64,000 nucleotides of DNA from contig NZ_CP031513.1 in assembly GCF_003522965.1 (NCBI RefSeq), positions 1,054,001 to 1,118,000 of the forward strand, in the 5' to 3' direction. The notes beneath the pieces were generated by a model that saw nothing but the letters and a program-made list of their open reading frames with translations, searched no databases and was not told the DNA's origin. This document shows positions 46,411-55,036 of this stretch, in pieces. The position numbers were made by a program, and so were the translations under genes. This stretch comes from Bombilactobacillus bombi (GTDB taxonomy: Bacteria; Bacillota; Bacilli; Lactobacillales; Lactobacillaceae). Positions within the stretch are counted from its first letter, which is position 1. Each line of letters begins with the position of its first letter.

Positions 46411-47778
46411 TTATTCCTGATTTAAATCTGCCGGATTAACTTTATTGGCCGCCTTGACGAACGGAACATATATCAAGAAACCAATAATGGCATTCACTAG
46501 TTGCAGAATTGGCGCTCTCCAATCTAAGGTTGCAAAAATAGAATTAATAAAGATTGGCATTGACCAAACATATTGTACTCTAATCGGTGCCACCCAGCCT
46601 GCAGCTAATACAAAGTAAGCAATAGTAACCATCACTACTGGAGCAATAACGAATGGAATGAAATAGATAGGATCTAACACAATTGGTAAACCAAACATTA
46701 CTGGTTCATTAATATTGAAAAATCCTGGTGCAATCGCCATTTTGGCAACTGCACGTTGGTCATCACGAGTACTAAACATTAAAATGGCAATTAATAGTAA
46801 TAATGTTGAACCGGCGCCACCAATCCAGGCATACAAGTCAAATGCATTACGTGTCCAGAAATATGGCAAAGCTTTATGAGCCGTAGCAGCACTGATATTA
46901 GTTAATTGAGCTGTCAACCAGATAGAATCCAAAACAGGTCCTAAAACATTAGTACCATGAATCCCAAAGAACCAAAATACTTGAACCAAAATGGTCATTA
47001 AAAGCACTGCCCCGTATCCTTGAGACATGTTCAATAACGGTGCTTGAATAGTATTAGAAATAATTTCGATAACAGTTGATTTACTCATCGTATTCACTGC
47101 CCAAGTAATAATACCACTGACATATAAGGAACCAATAGCTGGAATAATTCCAGTAAAGGCATTAGCAATTGCCGGTGGTACAGAATCAGGCATCTTAATG
47201 GTGAAGTTTTTGTGCATGAACCAAATGTAAATTGCACTCGCTAAACCACCCAAAATCATAATTGTAAAGAACCCATTAGCACCAAAGTAAGTATTAAAAT
47301 TGAAAAATCCTGGTGTGGAAATCGTCTTACCACTAACAGTCGAGCCAGCATCCGTAATGGTTTTGATATCAGCTGCTGATAAGGTCTTTTTTAAAGTAAT
47401 AATACTATTTTGCGGCAAAGCCATAATAAAGGTACCTAAACTAACAATTCCACCAGTAATCGGTTCAACTTTATATTGAATCGAAAGATGATAACCAAAA
47501 GTAAAGGCAAAAATCAAAGCCAAAATTGCCATTGAACCAGTCCACACTTGGACGTTAATATTGACAATTGGCTGCATCGCATTAACAAAACCTGTCCAAC
47601 CAAAACGAGTTGGAATATCTCTCACAAGTGCGTTTAATAACGACGCAACTGATCCTACCATAGTAGCAGGCATCATTGCGATAAAGGCATCACGCAAGGC
47701 TACCAACCACTTAATAGATCCGATTTTAGCAGCAACAGGGACTAAGTGTTTGTTGAGCCAATTAATGAAAGCATTCAT
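46411..47778 (-). CDS. PTS cellobiose/lactose-type IIC permease
   Basis: It has 455 residues and about 10 membrane segments. The family signature is WFFGIHGTNVLGPVLDSIW near the middle, with APGFFNINEPVMFGLPIVLDP near the C-terminal end (the N-E-P sugar-binding loop). It takes up a beta-glucoside while the sugar is phosphorylated by IIB. No IIA or IIB gene is adjacent, so it must borrow them from another locus. AAGGAGTG precedes the ATG. A possible GntR/HutC-type operator lies upstream. Confidence 0.92.
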   Translation of the reverse strand: MNAFINWLNKHLVPVAAKIGSIKWLVALRDAFIAMMPATMVGSVASLLNALVRDIPTRFGWTGFVNAMQPIVNINVQVWTGSMAILALIFAFTFGYHLSIQYKVEPITGGIVSLGTFIMALPQNSIITLKKTLSAADIKTITDAGSTVSGKTISTPGFFNFNTYFGANGFFTIMILGGLASAIYIWFMHKNFTIKMPDSVPPAIANAFTGIIPAIGSLYVSGIITWAVNTMSKSTVIEIISNTIQAPLLNMSQGYGAVLLMTILVQVFWFFGIHGTNVLGPVLDSIWLTAQLTNISAATAHKALPYFWTRNAFDLYAWIGGAGSTLLLLIAILMFSTRDDQRAVAKMAIAPGFFNINEPVMFGLPIVLDPIYFIPFVIAPVVMVTIAYFVLAAGWVAPIRVQYVWSMPIFINSIFATLDWRAPILQLVNAIIGFLIYVPFVKAANKVNPADLNQE

Positions 47779-47816
47779 TCTATCTCACTCCTTATATTTG
47801 TACCAAATAATCTCAA

Positions 47817-47842
47817 TCAACCAATTGGTATATTCCAATTAT
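47817..47842 (-). promoter_or_regulatory. Possible GntR/HutC-type operator before the PTS gene
   Basis: Two overlapping palindromic elements lie about 50 bp before the PTS start: ACCAATTGGT (perfect, 10 bp) and TTGGAATATACCAA on the minus strand (TTGG-6-CCAA). The second resembles HutC-subfamily sites. The regulator is not in the window. Confidence 0.3.
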
Positions 47843-47881
47843 ATAATGGATATGAGGTAAAATCAATCGCTTTCACATAAA

Positions 47882-48763
47882 TTAGTGCATTTTTTTACCA
47901 TTTTTTACTAATCGTTCCGGCAACTCAAAGTGTTGCTTCTTGTGAGTAAAATCATCTTGAAATTCTAAATAATACGCCTCTAAAGCCTGATACTCATAGC
48001 CATAGTTTAATGGACCGCCATATAAATGATCACCTACTAGCGGATGCCCTAAATAAGCAAAATGTACTCGAATCTGATGAGTACGCCCTGTGTGTAATTG
48101 AACTTTAACTAGTGTAAATTGACTAAATCGTTGCAGAACCCAATATTCTGTCCGCGCCGTTTGTCCAGTAGTAGTTACTTGGCGAGCTACTTGTTGCCCT
48201 ACTCGCCCAATTGGCTGGTCAATTATGCCATGGTCATCTACTAATGTGCCTGCAACTAGGGCATAATAAAACTTTTTAATTTGACGCTTAGCTAATTGTT
48301 GGTTAGCCCAGATATTAGCTAAACGATGTTTAGCCACCAACATTAATCCTTGAGTATCACGATCTAAGCGCGTAATAATGTGTGGTACTAAGTTCACTTC
48401 TTTTTGATTTTTTAAATGGCCTTTAACGCGGTTGACTACCGTATCAAGTGGATTGTTAGGCCCAGGAACCGAGGATAAGTAAGCGGGTTTATCAATTACT
48501 AACCAGTTTGAATCTTCATAAACAATTTCTAAAGGTTGATAACTTGTTGCCACTTGCGGATTATCCACTTCGGGAGGCAAATTAATCGTCACTTGATCAT
48601 GATAATTAATTTGTACTGTGGCATCCACTATTTGTCCATTGACAATAAAAGCTGCTGCAGTATGTTTCATTTCATTATATAAATGCTTACTAATACCTTG
48701 ATCTGTTAAAAAACTCTTCAAAGATACAGTATTTGTTTGTTGACTGATAAAAGTAAATTTCAT
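47882..48763 (-). CDS. RluA-family pseudouridine synthase
   Basis: It isomerises uridine to pseudouridine in rRNA or tRNA. It has 293 residues. The catalytic Asp lies in ITRLDRDTQGLMLVAK, which corresponds to the H-R-L-D-x-x-T-S-G motif with Thr and Gln substitutions. The second block is LVKVQLHTGRTHQIRVHFAYLGHPLVGDHLYG. An N-terminal S4-like segment (SLKSFLTDQGISKHLYNEMK) fits the RluD branch. The RNA target cannot be named. Confidence 0.9.
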   Translation of the reverse strand: MKFTFISQQTNTVSLKSFLTDQGISKHLYNEMKHTAAAFIVNGQIVDATVQINYHDQVTINLPPEVDNPQVATSYQPLEIVYEDSNWLVIDKPAYLSSVPGPNNPLDTVVNRVKGHLKNQKEVNLVPHIITRLDRDTQGLMLVAKHRLANIWANQQLAKRQIKKFYYALVAGTLVDDHGIIDQPIGRVGQQVARQVTTTGQTARTEYWVLQRFSQFTLVKVQLHTGRTHQIRVHFAYLGHPLVGDHLYGGPLNYGYEYQALEAYYLEFQDDFTHKKQHFELPERLVKNGKKMH

Positions 48764-48905
48764 TGTATACCTACTATTAATTATTTAATTTCAGTTATAT
48801 TTTGCACGTGAATTTTTTAATTAGCAACTAAGAGATTTTTTATTTGGTATCGTTTTAGTTTTCTTATAAAATAGTAGTGAAGACATTTTGATAAGGAGAA
48901 AGTAT

Positions 48906-49379
48906 ATGCAAAAACATATTTACTTAGCTGGAGGATTTTTTAACCCAAAGCAAAATCAATTGGTAGACCAAATTGAAACTGCCCTACAAAAAAATCCTAC
49001 TATTGGCTACATTCACAGCCCACGTAATCATCAATATAAAAACGTGAGTGAAGACCATGATCCGGAAGGGATTTTTGGCAGTTACGAATGGGCTAACGAA
49101 ACTTATAATAATGATTTAACAGCTATGCAATTAGCTGATTTAGGAGTTGTTGCCTGGGATAATGTTGCACCTGATACCGGAACTGCCTGGGAAATGGGTT
49201 ATCTGACGGCCATCAATAAACCATTAGTTATGGTTTGTGAAGACAACAATGTGGATACTACCGGGATTAATCTCATGTTAGTCAAAAGTATCAAAGCTTA
49301 TCTAACCAAACCAGCTGAGCTAGCAAAGTTTGATTTTAATCTGATTGAGACTAGTCTTTATAAGGGTAAGATTATTTAA
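48906..49379 (+). CDS. Nucleoside 2-deoxyribosyltransferase
   Basis: It transfers deoxyribose between purine and pyrimidine bases in nucleotide salvage. It has 157 residues from ATG 48906, preceded by AAGGAG. The family N-terminus IYLAGGFFNPKQ, YNNDLTAMQLADLGVVAWDN (binding Asp) and the nucleophile Glu in GTAWEMGYLTA are intact. It is typical of lactobacilli that rely on salvage. It is followed 15 bp later by an aldo/keto reductase gene on the same strand, so the two are probably co-transcribed. Confidence 0.93.
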   Translation: MQKHIYLAGGFFNPKQNQLVDQIETALQKNPTIGYIHSPRNHQYKNVSEDHDPEGIFGSYEWANETYNNDLTAMQLADLGVVAWDNVAPDTGTAWEMGYLTAINKPLVMVCEDNNVDTTGINLMLVKSIKAYLTKPAELAKFDFNLIETSLYKGKII

Positions 49380-49393
49380 TTAGGAGGTAAAAC

Positions 49394-50245
49394 ATGACTA
49401 TTCCACAAATTACTTTAAATAATAATGTTCAAATTCCCCAATTAGGGATGGGCGTTTTTAAAATGAAAGATCATGACCAATTTATCCAAGCCTTTCAATG
49501 GGCACTGGAAATTGGTTATCGCCATTTTGATACTGCTGCTATTTATGGCAATGAAAAATGGCTCGGCGAAGCTATTAAAAAATCAGGTATTAATCGGCAA
49601 GAATTATTCATTACCTCTAAACTTTGGCCTGCAGAATTTGATGATGTTTCAAAAGCTTATCATGATTCTTTATCACGCTTGGGCTTAGATTACTTAGATT
49701 TATATCTGATTCATTGGCCAGCACCAGGTTACCAACAGGCTTGGCAAGAAATGGAGAAACTATATCAAGAGCACAAAATTAGAAGTATTGGTGTTTCTAA
49801 TTTTATGATTAAACATTTGGAAAAACTGCAAGAAACTGCAACTATCACGCCTGCAGTAGACCAAGTTGAACTGCATCCTTATCTGCAACGACCAGAATTA
49901 TTAGATTATTTACAAAAACATAAAATTGCAGTTGAAGCTTGGGGCCCACTTGGTCAAGGTATTAATGGCGTGTTTGAAGAAGCAAGTCTGCAAGCTATTG
50001 CACAAAACCACCATAAGGGTAGCGCTCAAGTAATTTTACGCTGGCATTTACAACGCCAGACGATTATTTTCCCCAAATCAGTCCATCAAAAACGGCTGCA
50101 ACAAAATTTTGATATTTTTGATTTTGAATTAACTGACTCAGAAATGGCAACTATTGCAGCATTAGACAAGAATCAGCCTAATGGCTCTGATCCTAATGAT
50201 GATGAGCACTTAGCCCGCACCAAATTGCGTCCAGTCATTAATTAA
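49394..50245 (+). CDS. Aldo/keto reductase
   Basis: It is an NADPH-dependent carbonyl reductase with a TIM-barrel fold, 283 residues long. The catalytic tetrad is visible: Asp and Tyr in RHFDTAAIYGNE, Lys in ITSKLW, and His in LIHWPAP. The cofactor block IFPKSVHQKRLQQNFDIFDF is near the C-terminus. It resembles the 2,5-diketo-gluconate reductase/YvgN branch. AGGAGG precedes the ATG. Its 3' end overlaps the convergent LysR gene by 8 nt. Substrate unknown. Confidence 0.92.
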   Translation: MTIPQITLNNNVQIPQLGMGVFKMKDHDQFIQAFQWALEIGYRHFDTAAIYGNEKWLGEAIKKSGINRQELFITSKLWPAEFDDVSKAYHDSLSRLGLDYLDLYLIHWPAPGYQQAWQEMEKLYQEHKIRSIGVSNFMIKHLEKLQETATITPAVDQVELHPYLQRPELLDYLQKHKIAVEAWGPLGQGINGVFEEASLQAIAQNHHKGSAQVILRWHLQRQTIIFPKSVHQKRLQQNFDIFDFELTDSEMATIAALDKNQPNGSDPNDDEHLARTKLRPVIN

Positions 50246-51110
50246 TGGCTGATTTTATTTGTTGAATAAATGCTTGTAATATAGGATTTTGTTCATGATT
50301 AACCCGTGATACTAAACTAATATAAAAATATATTTGCTTTGCTTCTTTTAAATCTAATGCTACGATATCATGGCTGCAAGCTGCGAGTGCTGTTTCTGTT
50401 AAAAAGCTAATGCCGCTATTTTGTTGGACCAATGTCAAAATAGTATTAAAATTAGCTGTACAAAAAAGCACCCACGGATTAAATAAATGTCGGCTCATCA
50501 ACTGAGAAAAAACTTGTTGATGAGTCGATTTTTTGTCTAACAAAATAAAGGGATATTCTTGAAGTTCAGTTAAAGATACTTCCTTGTTATTGGCTAAAAG
50601 TGAGCGGCTGCTACATATAATTTTAAAATGATGCTGACAGAGAATATCAGCATTTAAATCTGGCTCAACAATAGGTTGGGCACTACCAACCAAAGAGACA
50701 TCTAAATTACCCTTAATCAAATCTTGAAAAGTATGTTGTGACTCTTCTGAATATACTGTCAAATGTTCTAAGTTAGCTTGAAAAACTTTTAGATATTTTG
50801 GTTGATGTAATAGATAGTTAGTAATAATTGGCGGTAAGCCCAACTTTATTCTTGGAGTTAAGACACCTGCCATATCTTTGGATAATAAATCCATTTCATG
50901 TGTTATTTTTTGTGTATGCTCATAGAATTGTTTCCCTGCAATCGTTAAATTCATTGTCTGTCGATCTAACAAAGTTGTGCCAAATTGCTTTTCCAAACGT
51001 TTGATTGTATAAGAAATAGTTGGTTGCGTTACAGAAAAATAGCGCGCTGTTTGCGAGTAATTACGCAATTCCACTAATTTATTAAAATATAGTAAATCTT
51101 GAATGTTCAT
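50238..51110 (-). CDS. mleR: LysR-type regulator, probable malolactic activator
   Basis: It has 290 residues: a winged HTH at the N-terminus (LRNYSQTARYFSVTQPTISYTIKRLEKQFG) and a periplasmic-binding-like effector domain (from about 90). It is divergent from the malolactic enzyme gene, with a 97-bp AT-rich gap that would hold the operator. This is the arrangement of mleR in other lactic acid bacteria. The effector is expected to be L-malate, which is inferred from context. AGGTGAAAA precedes the ATG. Confidence 0.8.
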   Translation of the reverse strand: MNIQDLLYFNKLVELRNYSQTARYFSVTQPTISYTIKRLEKQFGTTLLDRQTMNLTIAGKQFYEHTQKITHEMDLLSKDMAGVLTPRIKLGLPPIITNYLLHQPKYLKVFQANLEHLTVYSEESQHTFQDLIKGNLDVSLVGSAQPIVEPDLNADILCQHHFKIICSSRSLLANNKEVSLTELQEYPFILLDKKSTHQQVFSQLMSRHLFNPWVLFCTANFNTILTLVQQNSGISFLTETALAACSHDIVALDLKEAKQIYFYISLVSRVNHEQNPILQAFIQQIKSAIN

Positions 51111-51207
51111 TTTTCACCTATAAATTTATTTTATTAAAACTAAGCCTTTTGACTATTGTTATTTATTAATAATATTATACAGATATTTAATATGAGGAGG
51201 AAGCATT

Positions 51208-52836
51208 ATGGAAAACAATGGTCAAGACTTATTAAATAATCCCTTTTTAAATCGAGGCACAGCATTTAGTCTCGCCGACAGAGAAAAATTTCACTTACAA
51301 GGTCTATTACCACCAACTGTCCAGACTATCGAACAACAAGCGCAAGTAACTTATGAACAGTTTCAAAAAAAGAATTCAAATTTAGAAAAAAGAATTTTTT
51401 TGATGACTATTTTTAATACTAATCGAGTTTTATTTTTCAAACTATTTAGTCAACATATTATGGAATTTATGCCTATTGTGTATGATCCCACAATTGCTGA
51501 CACAATTGAAAACTATAGTCATTTATTTGTGAATCCACAAAATGCCGCTTTTTTGTCAATTGATAATCAAGAAAACATACGTACAGCACTAAACAACGCG
51601 GCTGCAGGCCGTCAAATCAAATTAATCGTTGTCACTGATGGTGAAGCAATTTTAGGTATTGGCGATTGGGGAACTCAAGGAGTAGATATTGCGGTTGGTA
51701 AACTGATGGTTTATACAGCGGCTGCAGGGATTGATCCAGCTCAAGTATTACCCGTTGTTTTAGATGCTGGCACCAATAATCAAGCTTTATTAAATGATCC
51801 TTTGTACTTAGGTAATCACCATAAGCGAATTAAAGGTGATGCTTATCATCAATTTGTTGATAATTTTGTCAATACTGCTGAAGAATTATTTCCAGAAATG
51901 TATTTGCACTTTGAAGATTTTGGCCGTGATAATGCTGCCACTATTCTTAATCGTTATAAAGACAAAATTTTAACTTTCAATGATGACATTCAAGGTACTG
52001 GAATTATTGTTTTGTCAGGAATTTTAGGTGCGCTTAATATCAGTAACCAAAAATTAACGGAACAAAAATATCTTTGTTTTGGTGCTGGTACTGCTGGCAC
52101 TGGTATTGTCAAACAAATTTATCAGGAAATGATGAACGAAGGTCTTTCAGCGCAAGAAGCTAAGGAACATTTTTATTTGGTTGACAAACAAGGATTATTG
52201 TTCGAAGATACTGCCGATTTAACTCCTGAACAAAAAATGTTTGCGAGAAAACGCAGTGAATTCAATAATTCTTCAGAATTAACCACCTTAGAAGCTGTTG
52301 TTAAAGCCATTCATCCAACAATTATGGTTGGAACGTCAACTAAACCAGGGACCTTTACCCAAGAAATTGTCAAAGAAATGGCAACTTATACTGACCGTCC
52401 AATTATCTTTCCCTTATCAAATCCCACCAAGTTAGCAGAAGCTACTGCTGCTGATCTAATTAAATGGTCAGATGGTCGAGCATTAGTTGCAACTGGAATT
52501 CCATCAAAACCGGTAGAATATCAAGGTGTAACCTATGAAATTGGACAAGCAAATAATGCGTTAGTATATCCTGGCCTAGGATTAGGAGCAATTGCTGCAA
52601 ACGCTAGAGTTTTAAGCGACACTATGATTAGCGTGGCTGCTCATTCTCTAGGAGGCATTGTCGATCCCAAACAACCCGGAGCCGCCGTTTTACCACCAGT
52701 CTCTAAATTAAATATCTTCTCACAAACTGTGGCAGAAAATGTCAGCAATCAAGCCATTAAAGAAGGATTAAGTCAAAATAATTTTACCAATGGTCATGAT
52801 GCTGTTTGTGCAATCAAATGGGAAGCCCAATATTAA
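51208..52836 (+). CDS. mleS: Malolactic enzyme
   Basis: It decarboxylates L-malate to L-lactate with NAD+ and Mn2+, raising pH and helping to make ATP. It has 542 residues, the malolactic/malic enzyme length. The catalytic region [15 protein letters not shown], the metal site [15 protein letters not shown] followed by FNDDIQGTG, and the NAD motif [14 protein letters not shown] are all present. Malic enzymes look alike; the assignment rests on the adjoining malate-type transporter and LysR gene. GAGGAGG precedes the ATG. Confidence 0.92.
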   Translation: MENNGQDLLNNPFLNRGTAFSLADREKFHLQGLLPPTVQTIEQQAQVTYEQFQKKNSNLEKRIFLMTIFNTNRVLFFKLFSQHIMEFMPIVYDPTIADTIENYSHLFVNPQNAAFLSIDNQENIRTALNNAAAGRQIKLIVVTDGEAILGIGDWGTQGVDIAVGKLMVYTAAAGIDPAQVLPVVLDAGTNNQALLNDPLYLGNHHKRIKGDAYHQFVDNFVNTAEELFPEMYLHFEDFGRDNAATILNRYKDKILTFNDDIQGTGIIVLSGILGALNISNQKLTEQKYLCFGAGTAGTGIVKQIYQEMMNEGLSAQEAKEHFYLVDKQGLLFEDTADLTPEQKMFARKRSEFNNSSELTTLEAVVKAIHPTIMVGTSTKPGTFTQEIVKEMATYTDRPIIFPLSNPTKLAEATAADLIKWSDGRALVATGIPSKPVEYQGVTYEIGQANNALVYPGLGLGAIAANARVLSDTMISVAAHSLGGIVDPKQPGAAVLPPVSKLNIFSQTVAENVSNQAIKEGLSQNNFTNGHDAVCAIKWEAQY

Positions 52837-52856
52837 AGTGGAGGAAAATTAATATA

Positions 52857-53822
52857 ATGCAAGCCTTTATTACATCTTTACAAAGTGTAGCAGAAATTGT
52901 TATCGTTATTGCCCTTGGTTACTGGCTCAAAAGTGCTGGTAAAGTGGGTGAACAATTTAAGGGTAATATTTCTTTTGTCATTATGAATATCGCGTTACCT
53001 GCTTCAATCTTTGTTTCTGTATTAAAATATCTTACCCGTGACAAATTAATCGGATTAACTGGCGGTCTGGTTTATGCATTTGCCAGTTTTGCTGCGAGCT
53101 ATTTATTAGCGTGGTTATTGACCAAACTTTTAAAAATTCGTAAAGGGCGTCGCGGTACGTTCATCAACATGTTTGCGAACGCTAATACTATTTTTATTGG
53201 TTTACCATTGAATCTAGCTTTATTTGGTCAAAAGAGTCTACCCTATTTTTTGGTTTATTATGTGGTTAATACGGTTTCCACTTGGGCGATTGGTGTTTTC
53301 TTTATTTCTGCAGATGATCCAACCATTACTCAAGGCACAAAAAAAGAATTTAATTGGAAGAAATTATTGCCTGCTCCCTTAGTTGGCTTTATAGTTTCTT
53401 TAGTGTTCTTATTATTAGCTATTCCTATTCCTGGTTGGATTAATTCAACTCTCAGTATGATTGGTGGTATTGTTACACCGATGTCATTAATTTATATTGG
53501 TATTATTTTGGCAGATGCTGGTTTGAAATCAATCCGTTTTGATCGTGATACTATTTGGGCTTTAATGGGGCGTTTCGTTTTTGCACCGGCGTTAATGATT
53601 TTATTTATTTTATTAGGCAGCAAAATGGGAGCTCACATGCCTAACATGGAGCAAAGCACGTTGGTAATTCAAGCGGCTACTCCTGGTTTGGCCGTTTTGC
53701 CGATTTTAGTCGGTCAAGCTCATGGGGATGTTAGATATGCCACAAATGTTGTTACTACTAGTACTGTTTTATTCGTTATTGTAGTACCTATTTTAATGCA
53801 AGTAATTAACTTAATATTTTAA
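52857..53822 (+). CDS. mleP: Malate transporter (auxin efflux carrier family)
   Basis: It has 321 residues from ATG 52857, preceded by GTGGAGG, and about 10 membrane segments. Typical AEC blocks are FVIMNIALPASIFVSVL, NMFANANTIFIGLPLNLALFG and IQAATPGLAVLPILVGQAHGD. In lactic acid bacteria this family member exchanges malate for lactate beside the malolactic enzyme. It begins 20 bp after mleS and ends at a strong bidirectional terminator. Confidence 0.9.
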   Translation: MQAFITSLQSVAEIVIVIALGYWLKSAGKVGEQFKGNISFVIMNIALPASIFVSVLKYLTRDKLIGLTGGLVYAFASFAASYLLAWLLTKLLKIRKGRRGTFINMFANANTIFIGLPLNLALFGQKSLPYFLVYYVVNTVSTWAIGVFFISADDPTITQGTKKEFNWKKLLPAPLVGFIVSLVFLLLAIPIPGWINSTLSMIGGIVTPMSLIYIGIILADAGLKSIRFDRDTIWALMGRFVFAPALMILFILLGSKMGAHMPNMEQSTLVIQAATPGLAVLPILVGQAHGDVRYATNVVTTSTVLFVIVVPILMQVINLIF

Positions 53823-53837
53823 TTAAAATTAAACAAC

Positions 53838-53872
53838 AAAAATAAAGGTCTAATTGAGAGACCTTTATTTTT
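53838..53872. terminator. Bidirectional terminator shared by mleP and the orphan crRNA-like unit
   Basis: A perfect 14-bp stem AAAAATAAAGGTCT / AGACCTTTATTTTT with a 7-nt loop has T runs on both strands. It ends mleP from the left and any minus-strand transcript coming from the solitary CRISPR repeat on the right. Confidence 0.93.
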
Positions 53873-53939
53873 GTATTGTTAAGCTTAATTGCTTTTAAAA
53901 CAATATCGGCAATTAAAACTGCGCAATTATTAATCTTCC

Positions 53940-53968
53940 ACTAATTATTTTGACTTACCTCTAAAACT
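53940..53968 (-). repeat. Solitary degenerate CRISPR repeat outside the array
   Basis: Twenty-nine nucleotides are identical to the degenerate terminal repeat of the array (55,045-55,073). The crRNA-sense 5' half matches the canonical repeat exactly through GTTTTAGAGGTAAGTCAAAA; the 3' third is diverged in the same way as the terminal repeat. Confidence 0.95.
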
Positions 53969-54004
53969 ATATCCTATATTTAATTATTCTTTTGTACAAT
54001 GAAC

Positions 54005-54032
54005 ATTATATAACTAATACAAGAAAAGTTAA
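54005..54032 (-). promoter_or_regulatory. Predicted promoter of the orphan crRNA-like unit
   Basis: On the minus strand there is TTAACT (54,027-54,032), a 16-nt spacer and a perfect TATAAT (54,005-54,010). A purine start at 53,997 or 54,000 would place the repeat 30-33 nt into the transcript. Confidence 0.5.
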
Positions 54033-54559
54033 CCTAAAAATCCCAAATAGTCATTTATACTAGTAGTAATCATAATCAACTACTAAAGAAAAGACTATTT
54101 TGAATAATTTACTTTAACATAGTTTGACTTAAGAATTATATATCTTTTACAACAAACTAACAATAAATAATAGACAATATTGGTATAGCTAGGTCACAAT
54201 ACCTATGATAAATTACAGATAATTTAGTATAGATTCTAGCCTTAGTTCTTAAAATGGGATTTGTAGCATTTTATGCAACATTTTTTAAACGTTAAAGTAT
54301 TGATATAATCTGACTTAGTCATTCTTATTTATGTTAGAAAGATGACAGCAATGAGTATTTTAACTGCAAGCTACTATTTTTTAAAACTAACATCAATTAT
54401 TAGAAACTATCATAATACAATCTACAATGAAAATTTTAGAGACTGCTCGAATTAATCTTGTAATCTACTATATAATAAATAACTATTGGTTATTTGATTT
54501 ACTTATATAAATAAAAATTAATTCACAGTATAGTACAAAAAAGCACAAAATTCATAAGA

Positions 54560-54934
54560 CTAAACAAATAGTGGTTCTAAATATTTGTCACACCATTCGT
54601 TGATTTTATCAATATCTGGTTCGTTATCTATTGGAGCTTTTTTAATTAGTTTGTCATCAACATTGAACAAGCCTTGCTGACCTTTAACTGCAAAAGGATA
54701 GATACTATACACTGGGTCAATAACCCATTCAAATTGATGATCAGCCAATTTATTAACAGCTTTCAAATCAACTACTAATAAAGCGTGGCCGGGAATAGTA
54801 TCTTTAATTTTTCTTGCAGTCGAACAAATTAGCAATGGTCCACGATAGTTGGTTGACCAGCTGCGATATTCTTTTGTCTTATCGCCAATCATAATTAAAA
54901 AAGCATAGTCTGGCCTGATACTTAAAGCTTTCAT
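54560..54934 (-). CDS. ASCH-domain protein
   Basis: It has 124 residues. KALSIRPDYAFLIMIGDKTKEYRSW is the typical ASCH opening (ligand groove with K-T-x-E-x-R), followed by YRGPLLICSTARK and a compact beta-barrel pattern. ASCH domains are PUA-related and bind RNA or modified nucleosides; some are amidohydrolases for N4-acetylcytidine. AGGAGGG precedes the ATG at 54,934. It stands alone between the distal end of the CRISPR array and the solitary repeat, on the cas strand. A link to CRISPR is not shown by the sequence. Confidence 0.8.
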   Translation of the reverse strand: MKALSIRPDYAFLIMIGDKTKEYRSWSTNYRGPLLICSTARKIKDTIPGHALLVVDLKAVNKLADHQFEWVIDPVYSIYPFAVKGQQGLFNVDDKLIKKAPIDNEPDIDKINEWCDKYLEPLFV

Positions 54935-55036
54935 ATAAAGCCCTCCTGAAATTTGACAAAGTATTATCTCATAATCTTAAAGATCGATAAAAAATTTTAA
55001 AATTCGGGTTTAATATTTTTAACAGAATAAAGAAAA

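Larger units (their letters stand above)
53838..53997 (-). ncRNA. Candidate free-standing crRNA-like RNA with one degenerate CRISPR repeat
   Basis: On the minus strand a promoter (54,005-54,032) should start transcription near 53,997. Exactly 30 nt later, the spacer length of this array, a degenerate repeat begins (53,967 down to 53,940). The transcript can run to the terminator at 53,838-53,872, giving about 160 nt. The repeat keeps GTTTTAGAGGTAAG and the following CAAAAT, so the lower stem, bulge and about 13 bp of upper stem can still form with the tracrRNA at 60,048. The 20 nt before the repeat end TATAGGATATA and would be the Cas9 guide. Transcription and function are inferred. Confidence 0.5.
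53877..54559. other. AT-rich stretch with no confident protein-coding gene
   Basis: Apart from the solitary repeat and its promoter, I see no reading frame with a good ribosome site. A GC-poor hairpin followed by six T on the plus strand (54,262-54,286) looks like a weak terminator without an upstream gene. A 37-codon frame at 54,342-54,455 lacks a convincing ribosome site. Confidence 0.6.

Noticed and set aside
53968-53997. A target for the orphan guide inside this window
   Set aside because: I searched by eye for TAGGATATA and its complement on both strands; only short 6-7 nt matches were seen, so no target is claimed here.
54123-54140. TTTGACTTA similarity to the CRISPR repeat
   Set aside because: Only about 9 nt match and the diagnostic CCTCTAAAAC part is absent; expected by chance in AT-rich DNA.
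54342-54455. A 37-codon frame (MTAMSILTASYYFLK...) near the solitary repeat, considered as a CreT-like toxin
   Set aside because: There is no convincing ribosome site, composition follows the AT-rich background, and no guide match to its promoter was found by eye. It stays a weak possibility only.
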